Below the pieces are notes generated by a model, which was given only the letters and a program-made list of their open reading frames with translations, was not told the DNA's origin and did no database searches. This document shows positions 6,987 through 15,221 of a DNA stretch of 26,338 nt, one piece after another; the first letter of the stretch is position 1, and every line of letters begins with the position of its first letter. The position numbers were made by a program, and so were the translations under genes. The DNA is from Pseudomonadota bacterium (GTDB lineage Bacteria; Pseudomonadota; Alphaproteobacteria; Sphingomonadales; Sphingomonadaceae). The stretch lies in the NCBI GenBank assembly GCA_023433445.1, contig JAEZCS010000053.1, positions 1-26,338 of the forward strand, in the 5' to 3' direction.

Positions 6987-8999
6987 TCAGGCGGCCTGTT
7001 CGAGGTCGCCAGCATCGCCATCGGGGGCGATCTCCCCGGCCCCGCCGTCGCTGTCGTCTTCGTCGCTGAGGAAGGCGGAATAGCTGCGGAAGCTTTCGGG
7101 CTTCTCCACAGCGCCAAACCGCATCTCGTCGGGCAGCCAGGAGAGCGCCTTTTCCCGGACTTCGGCCTCGACGATCCCCTGCCCGGAACAGAGCGCCGCG
7201 CAGGCATTGGCAAGGTCACCTTTCTTGGCGTCCTTGTATCGGCCGCGCAGCACCGGCCCGCCGATCTCGTCGAGCGCTTCGAGCATGACGTCCTTCTTCA
7301 CCCGCCCAAAGAAGTTCTGGGCATCGGGCCGCCACCATTGCGCGACATCAATGTCGAGCAGCCGTCCGAGATGATCGTGAAAGCCGTTGCGACGCCCGCC
7401 ATCATCGACGTTGAGCGTCGGTTCGAGCGTCTGCGCCATGACATGAGCGAGCCAATCGGCGCGGGCCTGTTCATCCAGTTGCCGGAAGGCATCGAAGCGG
7501 GACGACAGCGTGTTCGCGCCTGCCCAGCTCACATCGAGCGCCTGGCGCTGTTCGGTCAGGACATTGCTCGCCGCGCTACCTTCATCGCGGAAGCTGGCGA
7601 TCGGGAAGCTAGCGGCAGCCGCCTGCAGCGTCGAGTGGTCACGAACATAGCTGCTGGCGAACACCGTCCGGTGCGCCATCAGGAATATCGTGAGATCGAG
7701 CGCGAACCCGGCATCCGAGGCGACATGGGCCGACAGGATCTGCCGCCTCTGGGTCGCAAGTTCGTCGACCAGCGTCGCGCTGAGCCGGGAAGCAGCGGCT
7801 TTGCCGGACGGCGTCTCGGATTCGCCGTCCTCGCCCGCCTGACGAATGGCGCGCTCGCTGAACATGCGGTTGTGCACCCGCGGTGTGCCGTCAGGGGCAA
7901 GATAGATGAAGGTGCCCAGCTGGTCCTTGACCGCATCGTCGACCATCGTGCGCGCCGCCTCGATCGCATCGAGTTCCCGCTCGATGTCGACGAGCCGCAC
8001 CGAAGCCGCCTCGGCCTCGGGTGTGCCGTCCTCAAGTTCGGTTTCCAGTTCGCGGATGAGCGCATCGCCCTCATCGGAAAGACTGTCGACGCGATCCTGC
8101 TCGTCCTCGCTCAATTCGCGCAGCGCCGGATGATATTCGTGGAGCTGGCACTCCACGTCATAGGGCACATGGGTCGCGAGGACCGGCGTCACGAATGCCA
8201 GCTTCTGCTCGGCAGCGAGGGCTTGTGCCGCTGATTCGAGCTTCTGGGCGGCAAGCTGCTCGATGATCTCCACGTCGATCCAGCTCTCGTCCGCATCATC
8301 GCCGAACAGGTCGCGCTCAATCCGGCCGCCCGCACCGACATAGGCATCGCGGCCAACGAACCGCGCCTTGGCGTCGGTCGCCTTGACCGTCCCGTTGAGG
8401 AGCGCACGGCGGACGTTGTCGGGATTGTCACCATAATAGGACCGGGTCATGCTCTCGAACACACGCGCCTGGCGGTCGACATCGGGCGTGACGGCATAGG
8501 CCTGCGCGACCCCGAGCGTGATCTCGCCTGCGGCGAGGGCCGCGAAGACGACGGGAGCCAGTTCGGCAAGCCGGACCCGCTGCTCGACGAAGCGGGTCGT
8601 AACCCCGAAGCGTTTCGCCACATCCTCGCCGCTCGCCCCCCGGTCGAGGAAATGCTTGAAGGCCGAGCATTCATCCGCCGGGTTCATCGCGACACGGTGG
8701 AAATTCTCGGCAAGGCTCGCTTCGGCCGATCCGGCATCATCCTCAAGCACCAGCACCTGAACCTCATGGTCCGCGGCAAGCCGGTTCGTCTCAATCAGGC
8801 GTTGGAGCGCCCGCAGGCGGCGGCCGCCCGCCTTGACGGTGAAGTGCCCCGCCTTTTTGAGCGGCGTGACCACGAGATTCTGCAACAGGCCATGCGCCGC
8901 GATATTGTCGGCCAGGCTGCCGAGGTCGGCATCGCGATTAGATTTGCGGACGTTATCCTTTGAGAGCGAGAGGTTCTTGACCTTCACGGACTGGATCAT
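6987..8999 (-). CDS. Large ParB/RepB/Spo0J-like plasmid protein (ParB N-terminal domain)
   Basis: A 670-residue protein whose N-terminus is a ParB/sulfiredoxin-fold domain (KDNVRKSNRDADLGSLADNI, HGLLQNLVV, then AGGRRLRAL), followed by a helix-turn-helix (EDVAKRFGVTTRFVEQRVRL). The remaining 450 or so residues include an acidic, probably coiled-coil stretch (ELSEDEQDRVDSLSDEG onward) and an acidic tail. It is twice the size of a partition ParB, and a separate parA-parB pair exists at 16581-18844, so it is unlikely to be the centromere protein. ATG at 8999 is chosen because GAAGGAG precedes it; the longer frame to 9050 adds 17 Arg-rich residues. Large ParB-like proteins of this kind are common next to ardC and strawberry-notch genes on alphaproteobacterial plasmids. 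The function is unknown. Confidence 0.85.
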   Translation of the reverse strand: MIQSVKVKNLSLSKDNVRKSNRDADLGSLADNIAAHGLLQNLVVTPLKKAGHFTVKAGGRRLRALQRLIETNRLAADHEVQVLVLEDDAGSAEASLAENFHRVAMNPADECSAFKHFLDRGASGEDVAKRFGVTTRFVEQRVRLAELAPVVFAALAAGEITLGVAQAYAVTPDVDRQARVFESMTRSYYGDNPDNVRRALLNGTVKATDAKARFVGRDAYVGAGGRIERDLFGDDADESWIDVEIIEQLAAQKLESAAQALAAEQKLAFVTPVLATHVPYDVECQLHEYHPALRELSEDEQDRVDSLSDEGDALIRELETELEDGTPEAEAASVRLVDIERELDAIEAARTMVDDAVKDQLGTFIYLAPDGTPRVHNRMFSERAIRQAGEDGESETPSGKAAASRLSATLVDELATQRRQILSAHVASDAGFALDLTIFLMAHRTVFASSYVRDHSTLQAAAASFPIASFRDEGSAASNVLTEQRQALDVSWAGANTLSSRFDAFRQLDEQARADWLAHVMAQTLEPTLNVDDGGRRNGFHDHLGRLLDIDVAQWWRPDAQNFFGRVKKDVMLEALDEIGGPVLRGRYKDAKKGDLANACAALCSGQGIVEAEVREKALSWLPDEMRFGAVEKPESFRSYSAFLSDEDDSDGGAGEIAPDGDAGDLEQAA

Positions 9000-9066
9000 C
9001 GGTTGTCTCCTTCGAGGGTTGCGCCGACCTCGTCGGCCGGCTTGAGCCACTCAGGCCCACCCGGCC

Positions 9067-9085
9067 GAAGGCCCCCTCCCCTCTC
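9067..9085. repeat. Intergenic GA-rich 19-mer, copy 1
   Basis: The 19-mer GAAGGCCCCCTCCCCTCTC lies between the helicase stop and the ParB-like start. An identical copy overlaps the primase stop at 13358-13376, and a shortened relative (CCCTCCCCTCCCC) is at 14285-14297 between ssb and the primase. On the transcribed strand it reads GAGAGGGGAGGGGG. Confidence 0.6.
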
Positions 9086-9110
9086 TTCGATCGCTTGACG
9101 CTGCCGCTGT

Positions 9111-12100
9111 TCAGCCTGCGATCTCGCCAAGGATCTCTACGGCACGACTCGGTGGGACGAAGAGCCGCGTGCGGTGTTGGATGATCTCGGTGAAGCAGCC
9201 CGCCGCCTTGAGATGAGGAAGGGCGTCGGACTTCCAGTCGAGCAATTCGAGGCGCTGGTCGCCGGCGACCAAGGCCCGCTTCAGCCGAAGCGCCCCGATC
9301 GACATGATCTCGCCCGAGGTGCGAACGTGCTCGACCCGCGCGCCTAGGTCGATCTCGACATGGGCGGCAATGCCGAATGCGCTAGCGATCCGCTCCACCA
9401 GCGGCGCCGGAATAAGACGCCCGAGAAGTGACTGGCCGTCATCGCTCGTCAGCCGCCAGACCTGGACATGATCGTCGGGCAGCTTTCCCCACACCGGAAG
9501 CAGCAGGCCCGTGACCAGATAGATGATCTGCGTGCGCGTCTGCGCGGCCATTGCGTCGCATTCGGCCTGCCAGGCATTGTCAAAGCTCGCGCGGTCCGCG
9601 TCGGTCCAATGGGTTTCGGCGAAGAGGTCCTGCCGGTGTCGTTCGGTGCGCGTCGGCCGCACCAGCTCATACCGACGCACGGTTTGCCCCTCTTCATCGG
9701 TTAGCGAGAAGGTCGGGCGGCAAATGGCGGCCTTACCGGAACGCGGGTTGATCAATCGGCGCGCTTCCGGGTCGGCCAAAAGCCAATTCGCGCGTTCCAG
9801 GGTCAGCGGCCGATATCGCTCCTCGGTTTCGATGCGCAGGATTTCGGTTTCGGCGCCGCTCACGGGATCGCGCCGGATCACCGTGCGGTCGAGGATCGAA
9901 ATGCGATCGGCGGCGATCGTCTCGACGCCAAGATCGAGGGTGCCGGCCTCACGGGCCTTCTCCACCCGTGCTTCGATCAAGCCCAGATATTCGTCGAAGA
10001 TCGCGTTCTGGAGCGCGATGCGCAGTGCCAGGATGCGGTTCAGCCACCGCTGGATCGTGGGCAACGTCTCGACGAGACCACCGCCCTCGCCCACCAGGTT
10101 CAACCCGGTGAGCGCCTGGAACTGATCGAAGCGCACCGATTGAAGCTTCCCCTGGAACAGCAGGCGAAACCACTGGTCGAGCGATTCCCGCGAGAAGTCG
10201 GACTCCAGATTGTCACGAGGGTCGAAAAGTCCCTGTCCGCCGGTCTGGCGCTGGCCGCGGGTCAGCGCGCCGAGGCTGTCGAGGCGTCTGGCAATGGTCG
10301 AGATGAACCGCCGTTCGCCGCGGCAATCAGTGGAAACAGGCCGGAACAATGGCGGACAGGCCTGGTGGGTGCGGTGCGTGCGGCCAAGTCCCTGGATTGC
10401 GGCGTCGGCGCGCCAACCTGGCTCGAGCAGATAGTGAATGCGGCGGCTCTGATTGGGCACGTCGAGGCTGGCATGATAGCTCCGTCCCGTGCCGCCGGCG
10501 TCGGAAAAGATCAGGATGCGCTTTTCGCCGCGCATGAAGCTGTCGGTCTCCGCGAGGTTCGTGCGCGCGCTGCGCCGTTCGATCCGCTGACGGCCCTCGG
10601 CATCGACGATGATCCGCCGGCTGCGACCCGTCACCTCGGCCACTGCCTCCGTCCCGAAATGCCCGATGATATGATCGAGCGCCGAGCCGACCACCGGCAG
10701 CGCACAGAGTTGCTCAAGGAGCTGGTCGCGAATGGCCATCGCTTCCCGGCACAGCACGGGCTGCCCCGCCTCGTCGATCATCGGTTCCGAGCGCACCGTG
10801 CCGCTATCGTCGGTATAGGTGCGCATCTGGCGCACCGGAAAGGCCGCCGTCAGATAGTCGACCAGGAATTCGCGCGGGGACAGCTCGATGTCGAGCCAGG
10901 CGCGCTCCTCGGGGGACAGGTCGGCAAGGGCACGATCGAGCATCGCTTCCGACGTCGACACGAGCTGGACGACGGCGCAGTCGCCGCGCGCGAGATCGGC
11001 GGCGATCGCCGGGATCAGCGACGGCAGCTTCATCGACAGCAGGATCTGGCCGAAGAAGCGTTGCTTGGTCGATTCGAAGATCGACAATGCCGCGGCCTTC
11101 GCGCCGCTATTATAGGTGGCACCGCTGAAGCCGTCGGTGACGCGCGTGGCGGCGAGCGCGGCCTGCAGATTGTTGTGAATGATCGCCCAGGCATCGGCAT
11201 AGGCATTGTAGACGGCGATCTGTTCTTCGCTGAGCCGATGCTCGAGGATGTCATATTCGACGCCGGCGAAGCTGAGCGCCCGCGCGGCATAGAGGCCCTG
11301 CACCTTGAGGTCGCGGGCGATCAACTCCATCGCTGCAATACCGCCGCGGCGAAGCGATTCCACGAAGGCTCGCCGGTCGGCGAAGGCCGTCTGCGGTCCC
11401 CACAGGCCGAGGCGTGTCGCATAAGCGAGGTTGTTGACGTCCGAGGCGCCCGTCGCCGAGGCGTAGAGAATCCGGGCGCGCGGAGCGAGATTTTGGAGGC
11501 GCACGCCGGCGATGCCCTGTTCCGACCCTTTCGTGGCGCCGAACCGGCCCTCGCCACCGGCCACCCCGGCCATCTCATGCGCCTCGTCGAAGACGATGAC
11601 GCCGCTGAAATCCTCGCCCGTCCATTCGATCAGCTGGCGCAGCCGCGTGCCCCTGTCACCGCGGTTGGAGCGCAGGGTGGCATAGGTCAGGAAGAGGATC
11701 CCATCGCCCAGCGCGATCGGGGTGCCCAGCTTCCACTGGTTGAGATGCTGGATGTCGAGCGGCAAGCCGCCAAGCGCCGACCAGTCGCGCCGCGCGTCTT
11801 CGATCAGCGTCTCGCTCTTGGATATCCAGAGGTGGCGACGGTTGCCGCGCAACCACTGGTCGAGGATCACGCCGGCGACCTGCCGCCCCTTGCCGGCGCC
11901 CGTGCCATCGCCAAGGAAAAAGCCGGTCCGATAGGCGTTGCCGGCCTCTGCCGGCGACAGCGAAAGACCCTCCTCGCTAGATACGAACCGGCCCGGAAGG
12001 TCGCGCTCGAACGCCGCGCCAGCGTAGATCAGCGTTTCGAGCTGCGCGTCCGAGAGCAGGCCGTCGTCCAAGATCCTGGCCGGCAGCACGGGTTCATAAG

Positions 12101-12290
12101 CGACCGGGGGTGCGGCAATCGATCCCATTGCCTGCGATTCGACCAGCGCGCTTGGGTGCTCACGGGCATCGGCAATCAGCAGACGGCTCGGCCGATAGGG
12201 CAGGTAAATCCCTTGCGGTTCGCCCGCGGGCGCCGGCGCGTCGAGACGGTGATAGGCGACCGCGCGGGTCGTGGGCAGGTTCACCGCCAC
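9111..12290 (-). CDS. Strawberry-notch family helicase-like protein (probably the 3' part of a frameshifted gene)
   Basis: An SF2-type NTPase of the bacterial strawberry-notch family, about 1,060 residues from the first plausible internal start. Visible motifs are Walker A in GDGTGAGKGRQVAG, the DEAH box in VIVFDEAHEMAG, the SAT motif in YASATGASDVNN, and a motif VI-like QGLGRTHRTHQ after LLEPGWRADAAI. The frame is open upstream to 12668, but the first 125 or so residues there are an Arg/Pro/Ser-rich shadow of the methyltransferase. Recognisable sequence starts near AVNLPTTRAVAYHRL. GTG at 12290 is only a placeholder start and no good ribosome binding site is seen. In relatives this region is fused to an N-terminal methyltransferase, which here lies in the adjacent frame. 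Confidence 0.8.
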   Translation of the reverse strand: MAVNLPTTRAVAYHRLDAPAPAGEPQGIYLPYRPSRLLIADAREHPSALVESQAMGSIAAPPVAYEPVLPARILDDGLLSDAQLETLIYAGAAFERDLPGRFVSSEEGLSLSPAEAGNAYRTGFFLGDGTGAGKGRQVAGVILDQWLRGNRRHLWISKSETLIEDARRDWSALGGLPLDIQHLNQWKLGTPIALGDGILFLTYATLRSNRGDRGTRLRQLIEWTGEDFSGVIVFDEAHEMAGVAGGEGRFGATKGSEQGIAGVRLQNLAPRARILYASATGASDVNNLAYATRLGLWGPQTAFADRRAFVESLRRGGIAAMELIARDLKVQGLYAARALSFAGVEYDILEHRLSEEQIAVYNAYADAWAIIHNNLQAALAATRVTDGFSGATYNSGAKAAALSIFESTKQRFFGQILLSMKLPSLIPAIAADLARGDCAVVQLVSTSEAMLDRALADLSPEERAWLDIELSPREFLVDYLTAAFPVRQMRTYTDDSGTVRSEPMIDEAGQPVLCREAMAIRDQLLEQLCALPVVGSALDHIIGHFGTEAVAEVTGRSRRIIVDAEGRQRIERRSARTNLAETDSFMRGEKRILIFSDAGGTGRSYHASLDVPNQSRRIHYLLEPGWRADAAIQGLGRTHRTHQACPPLFRPVSTDCRGERRFISTIARRLDSLGALTRGQRQTGGQGLFDPRDNLESDFSRESLDQWFRLLFQGKLQSVRFDQFQALTGLNLVGEGGGLVETLPTIQRWLNRILALRIALQNAIFDEYLGLIEARVEKAREAGTLDLGVETIAADRISILDRTVIRRDPVSGAETEILRIETEERYRPLTLERANWLLADPEARRLINPRSGKAAICRPTFSLTDEEGQTVRRYELVRPTRTERHRQDLFAETHWTDADRASFDNAWQAECDAMAAQTRTQIIYLVTGLLLPVWGKLPDDHVQVWRLTSDDGQSLLGRLIPAPLVERIASAFGIAAHVEIDLGARVEHVRTSGEIMSIGALRLKRALVAGDQRLELLDWKSDALPHLKAAGCFTEIIQHRTRLFVPPSRAVEILGEIAG

Positions 12291-13308
12291 ACGCGAGCTT
12301 ACGGGGCGGGTCCGCCGCGCGAGGCCCCGGAACAATCCGCTGGGGCGGGATCGGTTGCGGCGTGGGGGCGCACCGGGTCGCCATGGCATCGATGGCCGCG
12401 AGCGCAGCGCCGAGCGTCGTACAGGTCTGGCGTGGGACGCAATCCCCTGCCCCGCCCTTTTCGAGGAGAATGAGCTGAACCGCTCGCCCGGTGCCATGCT
12501 TGGCATAGGCATTGGGCGGCAGGTCGAGATGCAGCCGGAGATGCGCGGCTGCGGTAGCGTGCAGCCAATCCGCGTCCCCTGTCTCGATGCGATCGGGAAG
12601 AATGACGGCGCAGCGCCCGCCTGGAGCAAGCCGCAACAGTGCGGAGCGCAAGTGGCGAAGCGCGGCATGGCGGTCGCGCCCCCGTCCCTGGCTCCGCGAG
12701 AAGGGCGGGTTGATGAGCACGACGCTCGGCACCAGTTGCGGATCGAGCATGTCGTCGATCAATTCGCCGTCATGCGTGCTCAATGTGCCCTCGGGAAGGG
12801 CATGACGCAGCAAACGCGCGCGCCAGGCATCGATCTCATTGAGGAGAAGGCGAGCACCGGCAAAATGACCGTGTACGGCCAGGAGCCCGGTCCCGGCCGA
12901 GGGCTCGAGCACGATATCGCGTGCCGTGATCGCGGCTGCCCTGGCGGCAAGGAAGCCGATCGGTGCCGGTGTCGAGAATTGCTGGAACGCGACTTGCGTT
13001 TCGCTACGCACGCTGTGCGTGGGCAGCGCCGCCGTCATGGCGATCAGTTCGGCGAGCCGCACATTAGCATCTGCCGGGAGTGTCGTGTTCTTCAGATGGA
13101 GTATCTGCGCGAGTTCGAGCACATCATAGGCGTCGCGCAATGACCACAGGCCATCGGCGCTCGAGCCACCGAAGGCGGCGGTCATCCCGGCAAGGAGGTC
13201 ATTACGTGCAATCGGACGGCCTTCGGACAGCCGGTCGGCTATGCCTTGAGCAACGATACGGGCGGGATCATCGAGCGGCAGCGTGAGCGCTAGGGGTTGT
13301 GTGGCCAT
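12160..13308 (-). CDS. DNA methyltransferase-like protein (probably the 5' part of the strawberry-notch gene, frameshifted)
   Basis: A class I SAM-dependent methyltransferase domain. Motif I is IVLEPSAGTGLLAVHG (about residues 132-147), the catalytic motif is INPPF (199-203), and LAPGGRCAVILPDRI follows. NPPF-type motifs are typical of N6-adenine methyltransferases. ATG at 13308 has GGAG at good spacing. The last 45 or so residues (after about ADPPR) are Arg-rich and unlike the rest, and the sensible sequence continues in the +1 frame as the helicase. In related plasmids the methyltransferase and helicase form one protein of about 1,400 residues, so this is probably half of a broken gene or a sequencing indel. 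The DNA substrate is unknown. Confidence 0.75.
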   Translation of the reverse strand: MATQPLALTLPLDDPARIVAQGIADRLSEGRPIARNDLLAGMTAAFGGSSADGLWSLRDAYDVLELAQILHLKNTTLPADANVRLAELIAMTAALPTHSVRSETQVAFQQFSTPAPIGFLAARAAAITARDIVLEPSAGTGLLAVHGHFAGARLLLNEIDAWRARLLRHALPEGTLSTHDGELIDDMLDPQLVPSVVLINPPFSRSQGRGRDRHAALRHLRSALLRLAPGGRCAVILPDRIETGDADWLHATAAAHLRLHLDLPPNAYAKHGTGRAVQLILLEKGGAGDCVPRQTCTTLGAALAAIDAMATRCAPTPQPIPPQRIVPGPRAADPPRKLACGGEPAHDPRGRLSPSRRAGARGRTARDLPALSAEPSADCRCP

Positions 13309-13328
13309 GGGGCATCTCCAGGTCTGAC

Positions 13329-13348
13329 ACCTGGCATCAGCGCCAGGT
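13329..13348. other. Hairpin between the primase-like gene and the methyltransferase gene
   Basis: ACCTGGC (13329-13335) pairs perfectly with GCCAGGT (13342-13348) over a 6-base loop, just upstream of the methyltransferase ribosome binding site on the minus strand. It could modulate translation or mRNA stability. No T-run follows. Confidence 0.35.
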
Positions 13349-13357
13349 CATCAGTCT

Positions 13358-13376
13358 GAAGGCCCCCTCCCCTCTC
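13358..13376. repeat. Intergenic GA-rich 19-mer, copy 2
   Basis: Identical over 19 bases to 9067-9085. This copy overlaps the stop codon of the primase-like gene at 13375-13377, so it sits directly downstream of that reading frame on the transcribed strand. Confidence 0.6.
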
Positions 13377-14241
13377 AGGCCGCCTCGGCGGCCTGGCGGA
13401 CACGCCAAGCATCATTCCAGTCCGCATGCCGTTCCGGGAGGCGGAGCACCAATTCGCGTCCATTGGCTGTGAGATGCGGGTGGGCTTTCTTCAGCATGGC
13501 GGCAGCGGCGGCACCGCGGTCGCCATAGACGATGATACGCTTGACCCGTTCGGGGATGGCGACGAGCCCAAGGCGCTCGACCCCGCCCAGCGCCCAAGTC
13601 GGCGTTCCGAACCAGGCCATTGCTGAAAGGGCGTCCTCGATGCCTTCGGCAAGGCCAAGCTCCTCGTCGGCCTGCGCCAGACGAATGGCCGCGTTGCCAA
13701 GCAGGCCAAGCGCAATCTTCGGCTTTGGCAGAGGCTTGTGCAGGATATCGGCGAGATCAAGGCAGGTCCGCTGGACGGCCACGACGCCTAGATCGTTCTC
13801 AACCGCGGCGATCATCGCTGGAAAGAATCGGCGCCGCTCACCGGCGCCCACGATGGTGCGGGGATTGTAGCGCAGGCAACGCGGATAGGGAGGCGGCAGA
13901 CCGCGCGCCGCCAGATAATCGGCCGCTGGAGAGTCGGCGATGGGCTGGCTCGCCTTCCATAGGCGCAGTGCAAGACCGCGATGGTCCGCGGCCGCCTTCG
14001 GGCGCGGCATGGTGAGCGGCTCGGCATCGTGAAGTTTGCGCCGGCGCAAAGCAGCTAGAACATCGCGCGTGTCGCAGCCGGCAAAGCAGTGGAACAGGAT
14101 CGCCCGCTCGCCTAGGCGGACCGACAGGCTGGGACCATGATCGTCATGTGCCGGGCAACGGCATTCGCCGCGTGTCCCGCGCCACGTTCCGCCCAGGGCT
14201 TCGACGATGGTTTTGGCGCGATGGGGGGCAGCTATGGGCAT
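13375..14241 (-). CDS. CHC2-type zinc finger / Toprim primase-like plasmid protein
   Basis: A 288-residue protein. The N-terminus has a zinc-ribbon like that of CHC2 primases (CRCPAHDDHGPSLSV, then FHCFAGCD; ligands C29, H32, C52, C56). A central linker region matches the style of plasmid DUF7146 proteins (ADYLAARGLPPPYP, LRYNPR). The C-terminus is Toprim-like, with Glu in LAEGIEDALSA and Asp in IVYGDRGAAAAA; the second Asp of the usual DxD is not obvious. Such proteins are thought to prime plasmid DNA synthesis after transfer. ATG at 14241 has AAGGA at good spacing. It sits between ssb and the methyltransferase/helicase, consistent with a DNA-processing operon. Confidence 0.83.
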   Translation of the reverse strand: MPIAAPHRAKTIVEALGGTWRGTRGECRCPAHDDHGPSLSVRLGERAILFHCFAGCDTRDVLAALRRRKLHDAEPLTMPRPKAAADHRGLALRLWKASQPIADSPAADYLAARGLPPPYPRCLRYNPRTIVGAGERRRFFPAMIAAVENDLGVVAVQRTCLDLADILHKPLPKPKIALGLLGNAAIRLAQADEELGLAEGIEDALSAMAWFGTPTWALGGVERLGLVAIPERVKRIIVYGDRGAAAAAMLKKAHPHLTANGRELVLRLPERHADWNDAWRVRQAAEAA

Positions 14242-14303
14242 CGACTAGTCCTTGCAAAGTGGTGGCGCGCCGCTGCTGATTGCGCCCTCCCCTCCCCGGC
14301 ATT

Positions 14304-14630
14304 TCAGCCAGGCATGCCCTTGGCTGCGAGGATACCGAATTCCTCGACGATGCGATCGGTTGTGTAATGGGTCACGCCGTCGCGTTCATAGGAGCTGTCC
14401 TTGAGCCGCCCGGCTATGCGCACGAGGTCCCCGACTTGGGCTCGGTCGGCGATATGCTTTCGCTGGCCCTCGCTGAAGACGCTCACGCGGTTCCAGTGAC
14501 TGTCCTCCTGCCATTCGTCATCGTCGCCCTTGCGGCGGTAATTCGCGCAGACCGACAGCAGAGTGACTTTCGGCCGCGCATCGATTTCCCCGATCCGGCC
14601 GATGATCTCGAACTTGGCGAAGTTGATCAT
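14304..14630 (-). CDS. ssb: Plasmid single-stranded DNA-binding protein
   Basis: A 108-residue OB-fold protein. It starts MINFAKFEIIGRIGEID, continues with VTLLSVCANYRRKG and HWNRVSVFSEGQRKHI, and ends with GDLVRIAGRLKDSSYERDG, the expected SSB strand order. It lacks the long disordered tail and acidic C-terminal tip of chromosomal SSB, as is common in short plasmid SSB-like proteins. ATG at 14630 has a strong GGAGGG upstream. It is the first gene of the leftward block, directly beside the replication origin. Confidence 0.85.
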   Translation of the reverse strand: MINFAKFEIIGRIGEIDARPKVTLLSVCANYRRKGDDDEWQEDSHWNRVSVFSEGQRKHIADRAQVGDLVRIAGRLKDSSYERDGVTHYTTDRIVEEFGILAAKGMPG

Positions 14631-14769
14631 GCGCCCTCCATTCGTGACGTCCTTTGGGTGGCAAGCCTATCGTGGACGGCCAAGTTCGCGTATCCCTCCA
14701 GGCAGGGGGATTGAACGTTTGCTTCAAGCGCAGTGCCAATCTCTTTCTCAAAATAAAAATATCAAAACG

Positions 14770-14793
14770 CCGCTGCGAGCAGCGGAAGCTTTT
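14770..14793. terminator. Possible bidirectional terminator hairpin
   Basis: CCGCTG and CAGCGG form a perfect 6-bp stem around CGAG (14770-14785). On the plus strand it is followed by AAGCTTTT; on the minus strand by a T-rich stretch. The stem is short, so termination is tentative. It also borders the AT-rich part of the origin. Confidence 0.35.
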
Positions 14794-14861
14794 CCGATTC
14801 AAAAGGATTCAGATTCGGGAAGCCGAAAGCCCAGCGTTTCTGCGGGGTTGAGCAAGCCTAT

Positions 14862-15126
14862 CCTGACCGGACGGGGGATTTTGCCTGCCCTTGTGGGGGC
14901 TCATTCCTGACCGGACGGGGGATGCAACCTGACCGGTTGGGGCTTTCCTGACCGCATGGGGGCCAGCCTCTATTGGGCGCGATTCGCTTTCAATACCGTT
15001 CGTCAGGGATGTTCTTCGGCATCCGCGGGGCCGTTTGCGCGGGTCAGATCGCGCTGAAACGCGACTCGGCGTACTTCCTTGTGTTTTGCCGTTTCGGGGT
15101 GATCTTCCATCCTGACCTCTTGGGGG
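14862..15126 (+). repeat. Iteron array upstream of repA (six copies)
   Basis: Six direct copies of a 16-mer with consensus CCTGACCNNNYGGGGG start at 14862, 14884 (degenerate, CCTGCCC), 14906, 14928, 14947 and 15111. The first four are exactly 22 bp apart, about two helical turns, and the fifth follows at 19 bp. Copies 1 and 3 are identical. This is the classic binding layout for a Rep_3-type initiator, which is encoded just downstream. Binding itself is inferred. Confidence 0.85.
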
Positions 15127-15144
15127 CCGAAACCGCCGTCTATC

Positions 15145-15183
15145 CTGCCCTGACTTGACGGAACAGGACAGGTCAGGCAGATT
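15145..15183 (+). promoter_or_regulatory. Putative repA promoter with inverted half-iterons
   Basis: TTGACG (15155-15160) and CAGATT (15178-15183) are 17 bases apart. An imperfect inverted repeat, CTGCCCTGAC (15145-15154) against GTCAGGCAG (15172-15180), flanks and overlaps them. GGTCAGG is the reverse complement of the iteron head CCTGACC. Inverted half-iterons over the rep promoter are a known autorepression arrangement for Rep_3 initiators. The -10 match is weak. Confidence 0.5.
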
Positions 15184-15221
15184 TTCTTCCACGCCGGACG
15201 AATCGGCGCAGACTTCATGGC

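Larger units (their letters stand above)
14631..15221. other. Gene-free replication origin region between ssb and repA
   Basis: These 591 bases have no credible gene. They contain, from left to right, the divergent upstream region of ssb, an AT-rich stretch (about 14745-14768), a small hairpin (14770-14785), three closely spaced GATTC words, the iteron array from 14862, and a repA promoter with a dyad. This arrangement fits the oriV of an iteron plasmid. No clear DnaA box (TTATNCACA) was found by eye. Confidence 0.75.

Noticed and set aside
6987..8999. The large ParB-like protein as the partition ParB
   Set aside because: It has no adjacent parA or palindrome, is twice the usual size, and a proper parA-parB pair with candidate centromere sites exists at 16389-18844.
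10140..12473. A 777-residue open frame on the plus strand
   Set aside because: It is the antisense shadow of the helicase gene, produced by high-GC codon bias. Its translation is low-complexity and it matches no domain, while the minus strand shows clear helicase motifs.
12290..12668. An N-terminal extension of the helicase frame starting at 12668
   Set aside because: The residues are Pro, Arg and Ser rich without domain features and overlap the well-supported methyltransferase frame.
14631..15221. DnaA boxes in the origin region
   Set aside because: No sequence close to TTATNCACA was seen. A computed scan allowing mismatches would be needed.
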